Part shown: piece by piece, positions 8,396 to 17,142 of the stretch
How positions within the stretch are numbered: the first letter of the stretch is position 1
Layout: each line of letters opens with the position of its first letter
NCBI RefSeq assembly: GCF_001442615.1
Contig: NZ_LMXN01000014.1
Span: forward strand, 111,376-175,375
Length of the DNA: 64,000 nt
Direction of reading: 5' to 3'
Source of the DNA: Algoriphagus resistens
GTDB taxonomy: Bacteria; Bacteroidota; Bacteroidia; Cytophagales; Cyclobacteriaceae
Made by a program: the position numbers and the translations under genes
Notes under the pieces: generated by a model
The model's input: only the letters and a program-made list of their open reading frames with translations
What the model was told of the DNA's origin: nothing
The model's database searches: none

Positions 8396-9100
8396 ATGAA
8401 TAAAATCGTCATCGCCATCGATGGGTATTCGGGATGTGGGAAGAGCTCCACGGCCAAAGCAGTTGCAAAGGATTTGGGATATACTTACATCGATTCCGGA
8501 GCCATGTATAGAGCGGCGACTTTACACTTTTTGAATAACTTTCTTTCTCCATCCAACCCACATGATGTTGAAAAAGGGCTTAAATCAATGGAAATTTCTT
8601 TTCACCTCAATCCTGATACACTCATACAGGAAACATATCTGAATGGGTTGAATGTGGAAAATGAGATCCGGACCATGCGTATTTCTAATAAAGTGAGTGA
8701 GATAGCAACTATTGCTTCCATCAGAAAGGAACTGGTCGCGCAGCAGCAGCGGTTGGGAAGAAAAAAAGGAGTGGTCATGGACGGTCGGGATATAGGATCC
8801 GTGGTTTTTCCTCATGCTGATCTGAAGGTGTTTATGACTGCCGACTTGGAAACTAGAGCAATCAGACGGCAAGTGGAGTTATTGGAAAAGGGCGAACTGG
8901 TCGCACTTGAAGACATTAAAGCCAATTTGGCTGAGCGGGACAGGGTAGATTCCTCCCGTGCAGAAAGCCCTCTAAAGAAAATGGAGGATGCTGTGGAGGT
9001 GGATACAAGTAATAGTACCTTTGCGGAGCAAGTAGGGAAGATTGTTCACGCGGCAAGACAAATCATTGATAAACAAGCGAGCTATGCAGGTAACCATTGA
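8396..9100 (+). CDS. cmk: Cytidylate kinase
   Basis: Phosphorylates CMP and dCMP to the diphosphates using ATP. The 234-residue protein has the P-loop GYSGCGKSS (residues 10-18), the CMP-binding segment YIDSGAMYRAAT, the family motif MDGRDIGSVVFP and the RDRVDSSRAESPL segment near the C-terminus. It heads a two-gene unit: its last 17 bases overlap the start of ispH, implying translational coupling. Cmk-ispH adjacency is common in Bacteroidota. Confidence 0.95.
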   Translation: MNKIVIAIDGYSGCGKSSTAKAVAKDLGYTYIDSGAMYRAATLHFLNNFLSPSNPHDVEKGLKSMEISFHLNPDTLIQETYLNGLNVENEIRTMRISNKVSEIATIASIRKELVAQQQRLGRKKGVVMDGRDIGSVVFPHADLKVFMTADLETRAIRRQVELLEKGELVALEDIKANLAERDRVDSSRAESPLKKMEDAVEVDTSNSTFAEQVGKIVHAARQIIDKQASYAGNH

Positions 9101-9980
9101 TAAAAACTCTGGGTATTGCTTCGGGGTAGAATTTGCCATTAAGATGGCGGAGGATGAAATGGAGCAAAATGATCAGCTGTATTGTCTGGGTGATATTGTG
9201 CATAATGATATGGAGGTTTCCCGCCTCAGTGCAAAAGGCTTGGTAGTAATAGACCGGGAGCAGTTAGCAGATCTGCACGATTGTAAAGTGCTGATCCGCG
9301 CACATGGTGAACCCCCGGAGACCTATAGAACTGCCATAGAAAATAATATTGAGCTGATAGATGCTTCTTGTCCGGTAGTGCTGAAGCTTCAGCATCGGGT
9401 GAAAAGTGCTTTTGATAAAATGGAGCGTGAGGAAGGACAAATTGTGATCTATGGCAAAAAAGGACACGCCGAAGTTATTGGCTTAACAGGCCAGACACTT
9501 GAGAAAGCTATTGTCGTGATGGAAGATTCTGACTTGGACAAGATAGATTATTCCAGACCAGTGACACTTTTCAGTCAGACTACGAAAAGTACAAAGGGAT
9601 TTTATGAGATTTCCCAAAAAATAGAAGAGCGGATTCAGGCAGCCAAACAGGAACTGAATCGCGAGACTTTCAACGCCAATGATTCCATTTGTCGTCAGGT
9701 CTCAAACCGAGAACCGCAATTGCATCGTTTTGCCCAGGAAAATGATGTCATCCTATTCGTGTCAGGGAAGAAAAGCTCAAATGGGAAGGCTCTTTACCAA
9801 GTTTGTCTAGCACAAAATGAAAGAAGCTACTTCATAGAAAATGAGACAGAAATAAACCCGGAATGGTTTCAGAAAGATGAAAAAGTAGGCATCTGCGGAG
9901 CGACGTCCACGCCAATGTGGCTAATGGAACAAGTGAAGACCTATGTAGAGTCCCTCGAAGAAGGAGTGCTCTCGGCCTAA
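9084..9980 (+). CDS. ispH: 4-hydroxy-3-methylbut-2-enyl diphosphate reductase
   Basis: Last enzyme of the MEP isoprenoid pathway, a [4Fe-4S] protein making IPP and DMAPP. The 298-residue protein from the ATG at 9084 carries the three cluster cysteines at C12 (GYCFGV), C96 (DASCPVV) and C203 (DSICRQV), and the active-site segment YGKKGHAEV. The frame extends upstream to 9042, but those residues lie inside cmk and would displace C12 from its family position. ispE of the same pathway is at 35976-36785. Confidence 0.95.
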   Translation: MQVTIDKNSGYCFGVEFAIKMAEDEMEQNDQLYCLGDIVHNDMEVSRLSAKGLVVIDREQLADLHDCKVLIRAHGEPPETYRTAIENNIELIDASCPVVLKLQHRVKSAFDKMEREEGQIVIYGKKGHAEVIGLTGQTLEKAIVVMEDSDLDKIDYSRPVTLFSQTTKSTKGFYEISQKIEERIQAAKQELNRETFNANDSICRQVSNREPQLHRFAQENDVILFVSGKKSSNGKALYQVCLAQNERSYFIENETEINPEWFQKDEKVGICGATSTPMWLMEQVKTYVESLEEGVLSA

Positions 9981-10072
9981 TACTCGGAGACCTTAAAAAA
10001 ATACTCGGAACCATTCCTCTAAAAGTTCAAACATTAAAGTCTATATACCCTCAAATTAAAAAGGTTATTTAT

Positions 10073-10080
10073 TAGATTTG
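10073..10080 (+). promoter_or_regulatory. Promoter -7 box of the nqr operon (TAGATTTG)
   Basis: Exact TAnnTTTG match. It overlaps the TTG codon that begins the longest nqrA frame, so the real nqrA start must be downstream, at 10117. Confidence 0.6.
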
Positions 10081-10116
10081 GGGCGTTTTTCAAAAGCTCA
10101 TAGTTCAAAAACAGAT

Positions 10117-11469
10117 ATGTCTAAAATAGTGAAGCTTAAGAAAGGTTTTGACATCAATATGGTGGGAAAGGCTAAGCAAGAGCTTGCTGATTTCGCCCCG
10201 GCGCAAACCTTCGCAATTAAGCCGACAGACTTTATCGGGCTCCAGCGCCCTAAAGTTCTTGTCAATGAAGGAGATACCGTAAAGGCAGGTACTCCAATCC
10301 TGATCGACAAAGCATTGGATCAGGTAATTTATGCAGCTCCTGTTTCCGGCAAGATCGTCGAAATCAAAAGAGGGGATCGTCGTAAATTGCTTGAAATCAA
10401 AATTTTGTCTGATGCAACCATCACCCATGAGCAGTTGGGGCAAGTTGACATTGTTTCTCTGGACAGAGATGCTTTGGCAGCAAAACTAGCAGCAAGTGGC
10501 ACTTGGCCAAACATCATCCAAAGACCTTTCGGTATAGTTGCAAATCCTGCCGATACTCCTAAGAGTATTTTCATTTCTGCTTTTGATACACATCCTCTAG
10601 CTCCGGATTATGCTTTTGCATTGCAAGGTCAGGAGAAATATCTCCAGGCTGGTATTGAGGCGTTGGCCAAATTGACAAGTGGCAAGGTTCACTTGAATGT
10701 AGATGGTTCCAAGGCTGTTCCGACAGTTTTTTCAAATCTGAAAGGTGCGCAGGTCAATAAGTTCTCAGGTCCGCACCCCGCAGGCAATGTAGGTGTGCAG
10801 ATTCACCATCTTGACCCTATCAACAAGGGGGAGATTGCCTGGACTGTCACTCCTTATGGAGTCGCCCAGATTGGTAAATTTATTTTGGAAGGTATTTATG
10901 ATGCTTCCAAAGTGATTGCAGTGACCGGTTCCGAGCTGACTAAAGCTGCCTATGTGAAAACTTACATGGGAGCCAGTGTTTCTACCTTCGTGAAAGGAAA
11001 TCTTAACTCAGGACATGTGAGAGTAATCTCAGGAAATGTGCTAACTGGTGAGAAAATCGCCTTGGAAGGTTTCTTAGGGTTTTATCACAATCAGATTACC
11101 GTCATCCCAGAAGGAGATTACTACGAGTTTATGGGCTGGGCAAAGCCTACCACTAGGTTGAGCTACCATAGAGCACTTGGTTTACTTTCTTTTCTGACTC
11201 CCAAAAAAGAATTTGTGATGGATTCTAATGCGAGGGGTGAGGAGAGAGCTTTTGTGCAGACGGGTGTTTTTGAATCAGTAACTCCAATGGATATTCTTCC
11301 AGTTTATCTTTTGAAAGCTATCATGGCTGAAGATTTCGATGAAATAGAAGAATTGGGGATCTATGAGATCGTGGAGGAAGATTTGGCTCTTTGTGAGTTT
11401 GTGGATGTATCAAAGCATCCCGTACAGGAGTTGGTGAGAAAAGGAATTGAATTAATCCAATACAGTTAA
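10117..11469 (+). CDS. nqrA: Na+-translocating NADH:quinone reductase subunit A
   Basis: Peripheral cytoplasmic subunit of Na+-NQR, the respiratory NADH dehydrogenase that pumps sodium; it is implicated in quinone binding. The 450 residues from MSKIVKLKKGFDI match the family length and N-terminus. The segments QTFAIKPTDFIGLQRPK, the biotinyl-like loop and HLDPINKGE are typical. An earlier TTG at 10078 is excluded because it coincides with the promoter box. It is first in nqrABCDE, 5 bases before nqrB. Confidence 0.95.
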   Translation: MSKIVKLKKGFDINMVGKAKQELADFAPAQTFAIKPTDFIGLQRPKVLVNEGDTVKAGTPILIDKALDQVIYAAPVSGKIVEIKRGDRRKLLEIKILSDATITHEQLGQVDIVSLDRDALAAKLAASGTWPNIIQRPFGIVANPADTPKSIFISAFDTHPLAPDYAFALQGQEKYLQAGIEALAKLTSGKVHLNVDGSKAVPTVFSNLKGAQVNKFSGPHPAGNVGVQIHHLDPINKGEIAWTVTPYGVAQIGKFILEGIYDASKVIAVTGSELTKAAYVKTYMGASVSTFVKGNLNSGHVRVISGNVLTGEKIALEGFLGFYHNQITVIPEGDYYEFMGWAKPTTRLSYHRALGLLSFLTPKKEFVMDSNARGEERAFVQTGVFESVTPMDILPVYLLKAIMAEDFDEIEELGIYEIVEEDLALCEFVDVSKHPVQELVRKGIELIQYS

Positions 11470-11474
11470 TCCAT

Positions 11475-12692
11475 ATGAAGTTTCTAAGAGATTTATTGGA
11501 CAAGCAGAAGCCGCTTTTCGAAAAAGGAGGAAAGCTTGAAAGTCTATATTACGCATTTGAGGCAGGGGAGACGTTTATGTTTAGCCCTAAGCATACTACA
11601 GGTATCAAAGGAGCTCAGGTAAAAGATGCTATCGATCTAAAACGGATGATGATCACAGTGGTAATTGCTATGATCCCTTGTTTGCTTTTTGGAATTTACA
11701 ACACCGGTCACCAGCATTTATTGGCCACAGGTGGTACAGCGGGTCTTTGGGAAGACTTCGGTGATAAAACCTGGATAGGCGTAAAGTTGGTTTTACCTAT
11801 CATCATCGTAGCATATGCTGCCGGGGGAATTGTAGAAGCTATTTTTGCAGTTGTCAGAAAGCACCCAATCAATGAAGGTTTCTTGGTAACGGGAATGCTA
11901 ATTCCATTGGTGGTGCCGGCCACTACGCCATTGTGGCAAGTGGCTTTGGCTACGGTATTCGCAGTAGTGATTGCAAAAGAAGTGTTTGGTGGTACAGGCA
12001 TGAACGTGCTTAACGTCGCTATGACAGCCAGAGCATTCTTATATTTTGCTTATCCTGCACAGATTTCAGGAGATCAGGTTTGGACATACTTAGGGGATAA
12101 AATGCCTGTAGATGGCTTCTCTGGAGCTACCGCACTTTCTGTAGTTTATAACGCAGGCGTAGAAGGCACGCAAACAGCTGTAGAAGCTTTGGCAAGTCAT
12201 AATACCGTGCTTGGTTCAGGATTGTATGAATTTACAAACCTGTTTATGGGATGGATTCCAGGCTCAATTGGAGAAACATCTACCTTGATGGCATTGGTAG
12301 GAGCATTGATATTGATTGGTACAGGTGTAGCAAGCTGGAAAATTATCTTTTCAGGTTTTGCCGGCGCATATATCATGGGATTCGTAATGAACCTTTTTGC
12401 GGTGAATGAATACATGGCACTGCCTCCTGAGTATCATTGGGTAATGGGCGGTTTGGCATTCGGTATTGTCTTTATGGCAACAGATCCGGTGTCTGCCTCG
12501 CAAACAGAAACAGGTAAATGGATATATGGTCTTTTGATCGGATTCCTAACAGTGATCATACGGGTGACTAACCCTGCTTACCCGGAGGGGATCATGCTAG
12601 CGGTGTTATTTATGAATGTGTTCGCTCCATTGATCGATTATTATGTAGTTAAGGCAAACAAAACAAGGAGGTTACAACGTGCAACAGTCTAA
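11475..12692 (+). CDS. nqrB: Na+-NQR subunit B
   Basis: Integral membrane subunit carrying covalently bound FMN. The 405-residue protein has a hydrophilic N-terminus and then nine to ten membrane helices. The flavin attachment motif SGAT is at residues 216-219 (T219) in VDGFSGATALS. A DPVSASQTETGKW segment in the C-terminal half is family-specific. The start ATG at 11475 lies 5 bases after the nqrA stop. Its end overlaps the nqrC start by 14 bases. Confidence 0.96.
   Translation: MKFLRDLLDKQKPLFEKGGKLESLYYAFEAGETFMFSPKHTTGIKGAQVKDAIDLKRMMITVVIAMIPCLLFGIYNTGHQHLLATGGTAGLWEDFGDKTWIGVKLVLPIIIVAYAAGGIVEAIFAVVRKHPINEGFLVTGMLIPLVVPATTPLWQVALATVFAVVIAKEVFGGTGMNVLNVAMTARAFLYFAYPAQISGDQVWTYLGDKMPVDGFSGATALSVVYNAGVEGTQTAVEALASHNTVLGSGLYEFTNLFMGWIPGSIGETSTLMALVGALILIGTGVASWKIIFSGFAGAYIMGFVMNLFAVNEYMALPPEYHWVMGGLAFGIVFMATDPVSASQTETGKWIYGLLIGFLTVIIRVTNPAYPEGIMLAVLFMNVFAPLIDYYVVKANKTRRLQRATV
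12665..12671 (+). promoter_or_regulatory. Unusual perfect Shine-Dalgarno for nqrC
   Basis: AAGGAGG lies 7 bases before the GTG start of nqrC, inside the end of nqrB. Such a strong ribosome-binding site is rare in this window, and it supports the GTG start and coupled re-initiation. Confidence 0.55.
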
Positions 12693-13443
12693 TACTTATA
12701 TCATTACGTTCTCCGTCATCTTGACGGTGGTTTTGGGATTACTTCTTTCAGGTACTTCACAGTTGCTGGGGCCTAGGCAGAAAGAGGCGATTGCTTTGGA
12801 TAACAAAAAGCAGATATTAGGTGCTGTTATTTCAGGTGAAGAGATTGCTGCAATGACACCTCAGGAAGTTAATGAGTACTATAACAATAGGATTGCATCT
12901 GTGGTTGTAGATATTAATGGCAAAGAAGTAACTGAGCAGGATGGTGTAGCAGTGACTGCAGAAACAGTTGATATCGCTAAGAATTACAAAAAATCGGCTG
13001 AAGATCGTTTATACCCAGTTTATATTTTCCATGGTGAAGGAAATCCGGATGAGGTTGCCAATTACGTGTTGCCACTTTACGGAGCAGGTCTTTGGGATGC
13101 AATCTGGGGATACATTGCCTTGGATACAGATATGAATACTGTGGGCGGTATTACGTTGGCTCACGCCGGTGAAACACCCGGCCTGGGAGCAAGGATTACC
13201 GAACCGGGTGTTCAGGCAAGATACGAGGGGAAAACAATCTTTAACGAATCCGGTGAGCTGGTTGCTGTGGAAATGCAAAAAGGTGAAGGGAAAGATTATT
13301 CTGATGATCCACACCAAGTGGATGGGATGTCCGGTGCTACTATTACCGCGAAGGGAGTGAATAATATGCTGAAGAACTATCTGGGTTATTATAAGGCATA
13401 CATTGAAAATAAAAAGTCATCTACGGCTGTAGCTGTACTTTAA
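12679..13443 (+). CDS. nqrC: Na+-NQR subunit C
   Basis: Subunit with one N-terminal membrane helix (about residues 8-28) and a periplasmic FMN-binding domain. The covalent flavin site is SGAT at residues 218-221 (T221) in DGMSGATITAKGV. The 254 residues are usual for the family. The start is GTG at 12679, preceded by a perfect Shine-Dalgarno sequence and overlapping nqrB by 14 bases. nqrD follows after 30 bases. Confidence 0.95.
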   Translation: MQQSNTYIITFSVILTVVLGLLLSGTSQLLGPRQKEAIALDNKKQILGAVISGEEIAAMTPQEVNEYYNNRIASVVVDINGKEVTEQDGVAVTAETVDIAKNYKKSAEDRLYPVYIFHGEGNPDEVANYVLPLYGAGLWDAIWGYIALDTDMNTVGGITLAHAGETPGLGARITEPGVQARYEGKTIFNESGELVAVEMQKGEGKDYSDDPHQVDGMSGATITAKGVNNMLKNYLGYYKAYIENKKSSTAVAVL

Positions 13444-13473
13444 TCAAATTATCAACTCAAGAATTCTATAAAC

Positions 13474-14157
13474 ATGAGTGCTGAAACTGTAGAAAAAACG
13501 ATTGAGAAGAAGCCTGCTGAGGCTTTCCTCTCGAAACGTCGAAAAAAATTAGTCTCTGACCCCTTAGTGGATGAAAATCCAATTACCATTCAGGTACTTG
13601 GTATTTGTTCTGCATTAGCGGTTACTACCCAGATGAAGCCAACTTTAGTTATGGCCATCTCAGTAATTTTCGTGGTAGTGATGTCTAACTTGGTGATCTC
13701 CCTGATGAGAAATACCATTCCTAGTCGTGTCAGAATTATTGTTCAGCTTGCTGTTGTTGCCACCTTGGTAACTTTGGTAAGTGAAGTTCTCAAGGCATTT
13801 GCATACGATATGTACAAAGAACTTTCTGTATTTGTTGGATTGATTATTACCAATTGTATCGTAATGGGTAGACTTGAGGCATTTGCCTTAGGAAACAAAC
13901 CTTATGATTCAGTACTTGACGGTTTCGGATCTGCTTTAGGGTATTCGTGGATTATTCTTACTGTAGCATTCTTTAGAGAATTGCTTGGTTCCGGTGCAGT
14001 CTTTGGACTCCCTATTTACGAATCTATTTCCAGCATATTCGGTCCGGATTTCAATTTGGCTACGAATGGCCTAATGGTATCCCCTGTAGGAGCATTCATC
14101 ATCCTTGGATTGATCATTTGGGTACAGCGTACCAAAACAGGTTATGTCGAACACTAA
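13474..14157 (+). CDS. nqrD: Na+-NQR subunit D
   Basis: Integral membrane subunit with six helices in an RnfE/NqrD fold; paired with NqrE it carries an iron centre within the membrane. The conserved cysteines are C45 (LGICSAL) and C128 (ITNCIVMGR). The protein has 227 residues, slightly longer than usual because of a charged N-terminal tail of about 30 residues (MSAETVEKTIEKKPAEAF). nqrE follows after 14 bases. Confidence 0.95.
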   Translation: MSAETVEKTIEKKPAEAFLSKRRKKLVSDPLVDENPITIQVLGICSALAVTTQMKPTLVMAISVIFVVVMSNLVISLMRNTIPSRVRIIVQLAVVATLVTLVSEVLKAFAYDMYKELSVFVGLIITNCIVMGRLEAFALGNKPYDSVLDGFGSALGYSWIILTVAFFRELLGSGAVFGLPIYESISSIFGPDFNLATNGLMVSPVGAFIILGLIIWVQRTKTGYVEH

Positions 14158-14171
14158 AACCAACTGAAGAA

Positions 14172-14783
14172 ATGGAATTATTTAATTTAGGTATTCGGTC
14201 GATTTTTATCGACAATATGATTTTCGCTTACTTCCTTGGAATGTGTTCCTTCTTGGCCGTATCCAAAAAGGTAAGTACAGCAATTGGTCTAGGCGCAGCA
14301 GTAATCTTCGTGTTGACGGTGACAGTTCCGGTGAACTGGTTATTAAATGAATTTGTACTGAAGGAAGGGGCTTTGTCTTGGGTCAATGGTAGTTTGGCCA
14401 CGATTGATCTTTCCTTCTTGAGATTCATCATGTTTATTGCTATTATAGCTGCGATGGTTCAACTTGTGGAAATGGTGGTAGAGAAATTTGCTCCAGCACT
14501 TTATGGCGCATTGGGTATATTTCTCCCTTTGATAGCTGTAAACTGTGCAATCCTCGGTGGATCGCTTTTCATGGCTCAAAGAGATTATACCTTGGCAGAA
14601 TCTGCAGTTTATGGATTTGGATCTGGTACAGGATTTTGTCTTGCAATTGTAGCCTTGGCAGCTATCCGTGAGAAATTGAAATATTCTCATGTCCCAAATG
14701 GCTTGAAAGGTTTGGGAATTACCATGCTTTTGACCGGTTTGATGGGCATGGCATTTATGTCCTTCATGGGAATTGATTTGTAA
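14172..14783 (+). CDS. nqrE: Na+-NQR subunit E
   Basis: Integral membrane partner of NqrD, six helices, inverted topology, with conserved cysteines C25 (LGMCSFL) and C125 (AVNCAIL). The 203 residues from MELFNLGIRS match the family; the frame opens earlier (14118) inside nqrD and the extension is not family-like. In most genomes nqrF, the NADH-oxidising FAD/2Fe-2S subunit, follows directly. Here a terminator follows instead. Confidence 0.95.
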   Translation: MELFNLGIRSIFIDNMIFAYFLGMCSFLAVSKKVSTAIGLGAAVIFVLTVTVPVNWLLNEFVLKEGALSWVNGSLATIDLSFLRFIMFIAIIAAMVQLVEMVVEKFAPALYGALGIFLPLIAVNCAILGGSLFMAQRDYTLAESAVYGFGSGTGFCLAIVALAAIREKLKYSHVPNGLKGLGITMLLTGLMGMAFMSFMGIDL

Positions 14784-14807
14784 TTAAGCTCAGTTTAAGA
14801 ATAGTAG

Positions 14808-14837
14808 AAAGCTCTGTGATAATATCTCAGAGCTTTT
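14808..14837 (+). terminator. Rho-independent terminator of nqrABCDE
   Basis: AAAGCTCTG pairs with CAGAGCTTT around an 11-base loop, followed by a T-rich GTTTTT. It marks the operon end directly after nqrE. Confidence 0.8.
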
Positions 14838-14917
14838 GTTTTTAGCGGTAATTGGTTTTTATCCATTACCTAGTAACTTTTGGCCTTGAAACCAGTTAAT
14901 CAAAAACCCTGACTCTT

Positions 14918-15547
14918 ATGAAAACCCTATTAACATGCTTCTGCTTTATTGCACTCACATTTTCAGTTTCTGCCCAAAGTGGTGAATGGATCGAGCTTTT
15001 CAACGGTAAAAATCTCGACGGCTGGAAAATCTCCGAAAAATCCCAATCCTTCCAAGTGGAAGATGGTGTGATCAAAGTGGCCGGACCACGTGGCCATGCC
15101 TTTTACAACGGTGATGTTGCCAATCATGACTTCAATAACTTTGAAGTGATAGCTGAAGTAAAAACAATGCCTGGTGCTAATTCAGGTATTTTCATTCATA
15201 CCCAGTACCAAGAAGACGGCTGGCCAAATGTAGGCTATGAGATTCAGGTGAACCAAAGCCACAGTGATTGGAGAAAAACCGGCAGCGTATATTCATTCCA
15301 AGATGTAAAAGAAGTCTACGTGGAGGATGGTGAATGGTACACTGAGCATATTATTGTCGAAGGTGATGTGGTCACAGTAAAAATCAATGGTGAAACAGTC
15401 AACGTATATGATCAGTCTAAAGATGAGAACCGTAAAGGGGATCTAGGGACTAAGAAAGTAGATCACGGGACAATTGCACTTCAGGCTCATGATCCTAAGT
15501 CAGTGATTTATTACAAAAGTGTGAAAGTAAAAATTCTTCCTGATTGA
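14918..15547 (+). CDS. Secreted DUF1080 (3-keto-disaccharide hydrolase family) protein
   Basis: A 209-residue exported protein: signal peptide to about residue 19 (ALTFSVSAQ), then one DUF1080 concanavalin-like domain with the family signatures LFNGKNLDGW, VEDGVIKV, NSGIFIHTQY and GYEIQVNQS. Members are thought to act on carbohydrates, and some cleave 3-keto-glycosides made by Gfo/Idh/MocA oxidoreductases; that role here is inference. Two further DUF1080 genes lie at 62331-63688 and two exported Gfo/Idh/MocA proteins at 52357-55204. It is alone between terminators. Confidence 0.88.
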   Translation: MKTLLTCFCFIALTFSVSAQSGEWIELFNGKNLDGWKISEKSQSFQVEDGVIKVAGPRGHAFYNGDVANHDFNNFEVIAEVKTMPGANSGIFIHTQYQEDGWPNVGYEIQVNQSHSDWRKTGSVYSFQDVKEVYVEDGEWYTEHIIVEGDVVTVKINGETVNVYDQSKDENRKGDLGTKKVDHGTIALQAHDPKSVIYYKSVKVKILPD

Positions 15548-15576
15548 TAATTTGTCTTAAACGCTAGAGAGGCAAC

Positions 15577-15614
15577 AAAATCCTGATTATTATTGAGTAA
15601 TAATCAGGATTTTT
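15577..15614 (+). terminator. Rho-independent terminator after the DUF1080 gene
   Basis: TCCTGATTATTA (15581-15592) pairs with TAATAATCAGGA (15598-15609), flanked by AAAA and TTTTT. It overlaps the TTG that begins the longest frame of the next gene, which rules that start out. Confidence 0.85.
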
Positions 15615-15625
15615 ATTTAAACATC

Positions 15626-16180
15626 ATGGCATTTACCTACAAGCGCATAATTTCCTATTTCCTTCGTGGACTGCTATTCATCACTCCGGTAGCAGTGACA
15701 CTCTATATTATTTTTCAAACCATCCTCTTCCTGGATAATCTGATCCCTGTCCCATTACCGGGGATCGGCATTTTGATGGTACTGGCTTTGATCACTTTTG
15801 TAGGCTATCTCGCGAGTCTATTCTTTGCCAAACCTATTTTTGATTGGTTTGAAAGGGGGCTGATCAGAATTCCGCTCGTAAATCTAATCTACTCCAGTAT
15901 CAAAGATCTGATGGGGGCTTTTGTAGGTGATAAAAAGAAATTTTCCTCCCCTGTCAAAGTACGCCTCAGTGATACGCTTGTCCGCTTAGGTTTTATCACC
16001 CAGGATGACATGTCTGCGGTAGGTGAGCCGGATATGGTGGCAGTCTATTTTCCACACAGCTATAATGTATCGGGAAATGTATTCTTAGTACCTCGGGACA
16101 AAGTCACCCCGTTAATCGGAGTGAAAAGCTCTGATGTGATGAAGTTTATGGTATCTGGAGGAGTTTCTCCGCTGAATTAA
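15626..16180 (+). CDS. DUF502 membrane protein
   Basis: A 184-residue inner-membrane protein of the DUF502 family; function unknown. Two membrane helices lie in the N-terminal third (about residues 10-32 and 45-68), followed by a cytoplasmic domain with the family pattern PLVNLIYSSIKDLMGAFVG, the hydrophobic strand DMVAVYFPHSYNVSGNVFLVP and a C-terminal SGGVS. The start at 15626 is forced by the terminator at 15577-15614. The stop codon directly abuts the stop of the convergent gene, with no bases between. Confidence 0.9.
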   Translation: MAFTYKRIISYFLRGLLFITPVAVTLYIIFQTILFLDNLIPVPLPGIGILMVLALITFVGYLASLFFAKPIFDWFERGLIRIPLVNLIYSSIKDLMGAFVGDKKKFSSPVKVRLSDTLVRLGFITQDDMSAVGEPDMVAVYFPHSYNVSGNVFLVPRDKVTPLIGVKSSDVMKFMVSGGVSPLN

Positions 16181-17092
16181 TCAGGGCTTTTGATACCTCA
16201 CAAAAGCGACCCACTTGCCATCCGGTGACCAGCTATGCACGTTGATTGTGCCTTGACCTCCGTAGAATACTTGGGTTAAATCTCTGATCTCCTTCGTCTG
16301 CACATTGAGCAGTCGAAGTTTGACATCCTTTCCAAAGGGGTGAGCTCCTTTTTGATCCTCCATGTAGGATATGATCACTGCTGATTTATTATCTGGAGAT
16401 GGATGTGGAAACCAATTGTCAAGCGTGTCATCGGTGAGTTGCTCAGTGCCGCTACCATCAGGCTTCATGCGATAGGCTTGCATTCTTCCGGTCCGGTTGG
16501 AGTTGAAATAGATCCACTTTCCATCATAGGAATACTCTGGTCCATCATCGAGTCCTTCGGTTGTGGTAATTCTCTTTTCAGCTCCGCCATAGGTAGGAAT
16601 AGAATAAATATCCCAAGCTCCATCTCGCTGGGCACAATACACCAATGTTTTTCCATCTGGACTGATTCCATGCCAATAGCTTGGATGGTTTTGGGTGATT
16701 AGCTTCGGCTCACCACCTGTAAGAGGCATAGTATAAATACGGGAACCAGTGCCCTCGTCACTCTTGCTGATGACCAGAAGTTTTCCATCAAAACTTATCC
16801 CATGGTCATTGTTTGCTTTTGAGATCTTATTGGGTTGAATTTGTCCCAGCTTATTCCCTTCCAGATCCACTTTCTCCAGAAATCCTCCGGAATTAATAAG
16901 CAAGAATTCCCCGTCTCTGGACCAGTTGGGAGCTTCGAAATGCCTGACTTCTTTTAAGATTGTTTTTTGCTCTCCGGACTTTATGTTTAGGATAACCAAC
17001 TCACTGGTCGTTCCTTCTGGTGCCTGCTGTGCAGTTACGGTAATTGAAAGAAGCAGAAAGATGATTGTAAAAAAAACTTTTATGTTAGGCAT
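16181..17092 (-). CDS. Secreted TolB-like WD40/PD40 beta-propeller protein
   Basis: A 303-residue exported protein: signal peptide to about residue 21 (LSITVTAQQ), then repeated PD40 units of the form W(S)xDG(K/E)xLxxxS: PNWSRDGEFLLINS, HGISPDGKTLVYCAQ, PEYSYDGKWIYFNSNRTG, PHPSPDNKSAVIISY, HSWSPDGKWVAFVRY. It resembles TolB and periplasmic propeller proteins but has no TolB N-terminal domain. No partner is obvious from the context; the gene stands apart from selD by 50 bases. Function unknown. Confidence 0.85.
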   Translation of the reverse strand: MPNIKVFFTIIFLLLSITVTAQQAPEGTTSELVILNIKSGEQKTILKEVRHFEAPNWSRDGEFLLINSGGFLEKVDLEGNKLGQIQPNKISKANNDHGISFDGKLLVISKSDEGTGSRIYTMPLTGGEPKLITQNHPSYWHGISPDGKTLVYCAQRDGAWDIYSIPTYGGAEKRITTTEGLDDGPEYSYDGKWIYFNSNRTGRMQAYRMKPDGSGTEQLTDDTLDNWFPHPSPDNKSAVIISYMEDQKGAHPFGKDVKLRLLNVQTKEIRDLTQVFYGGQGTINVHSWSPDGKWVAFVRYQKP

Positions 17093-17142
17093 GATGAGGT
17101 TTTGTTGCTTAATTCTCTTAAGATAAGCAACTGTGAATAAAC

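Noticed and set aside
14870..14885. Possible -7 box (AACTTTTG) before the DUF1080 gene at 14918
   Set aside because: One position off the TAnnTTTG pattern; not strong enough to list.
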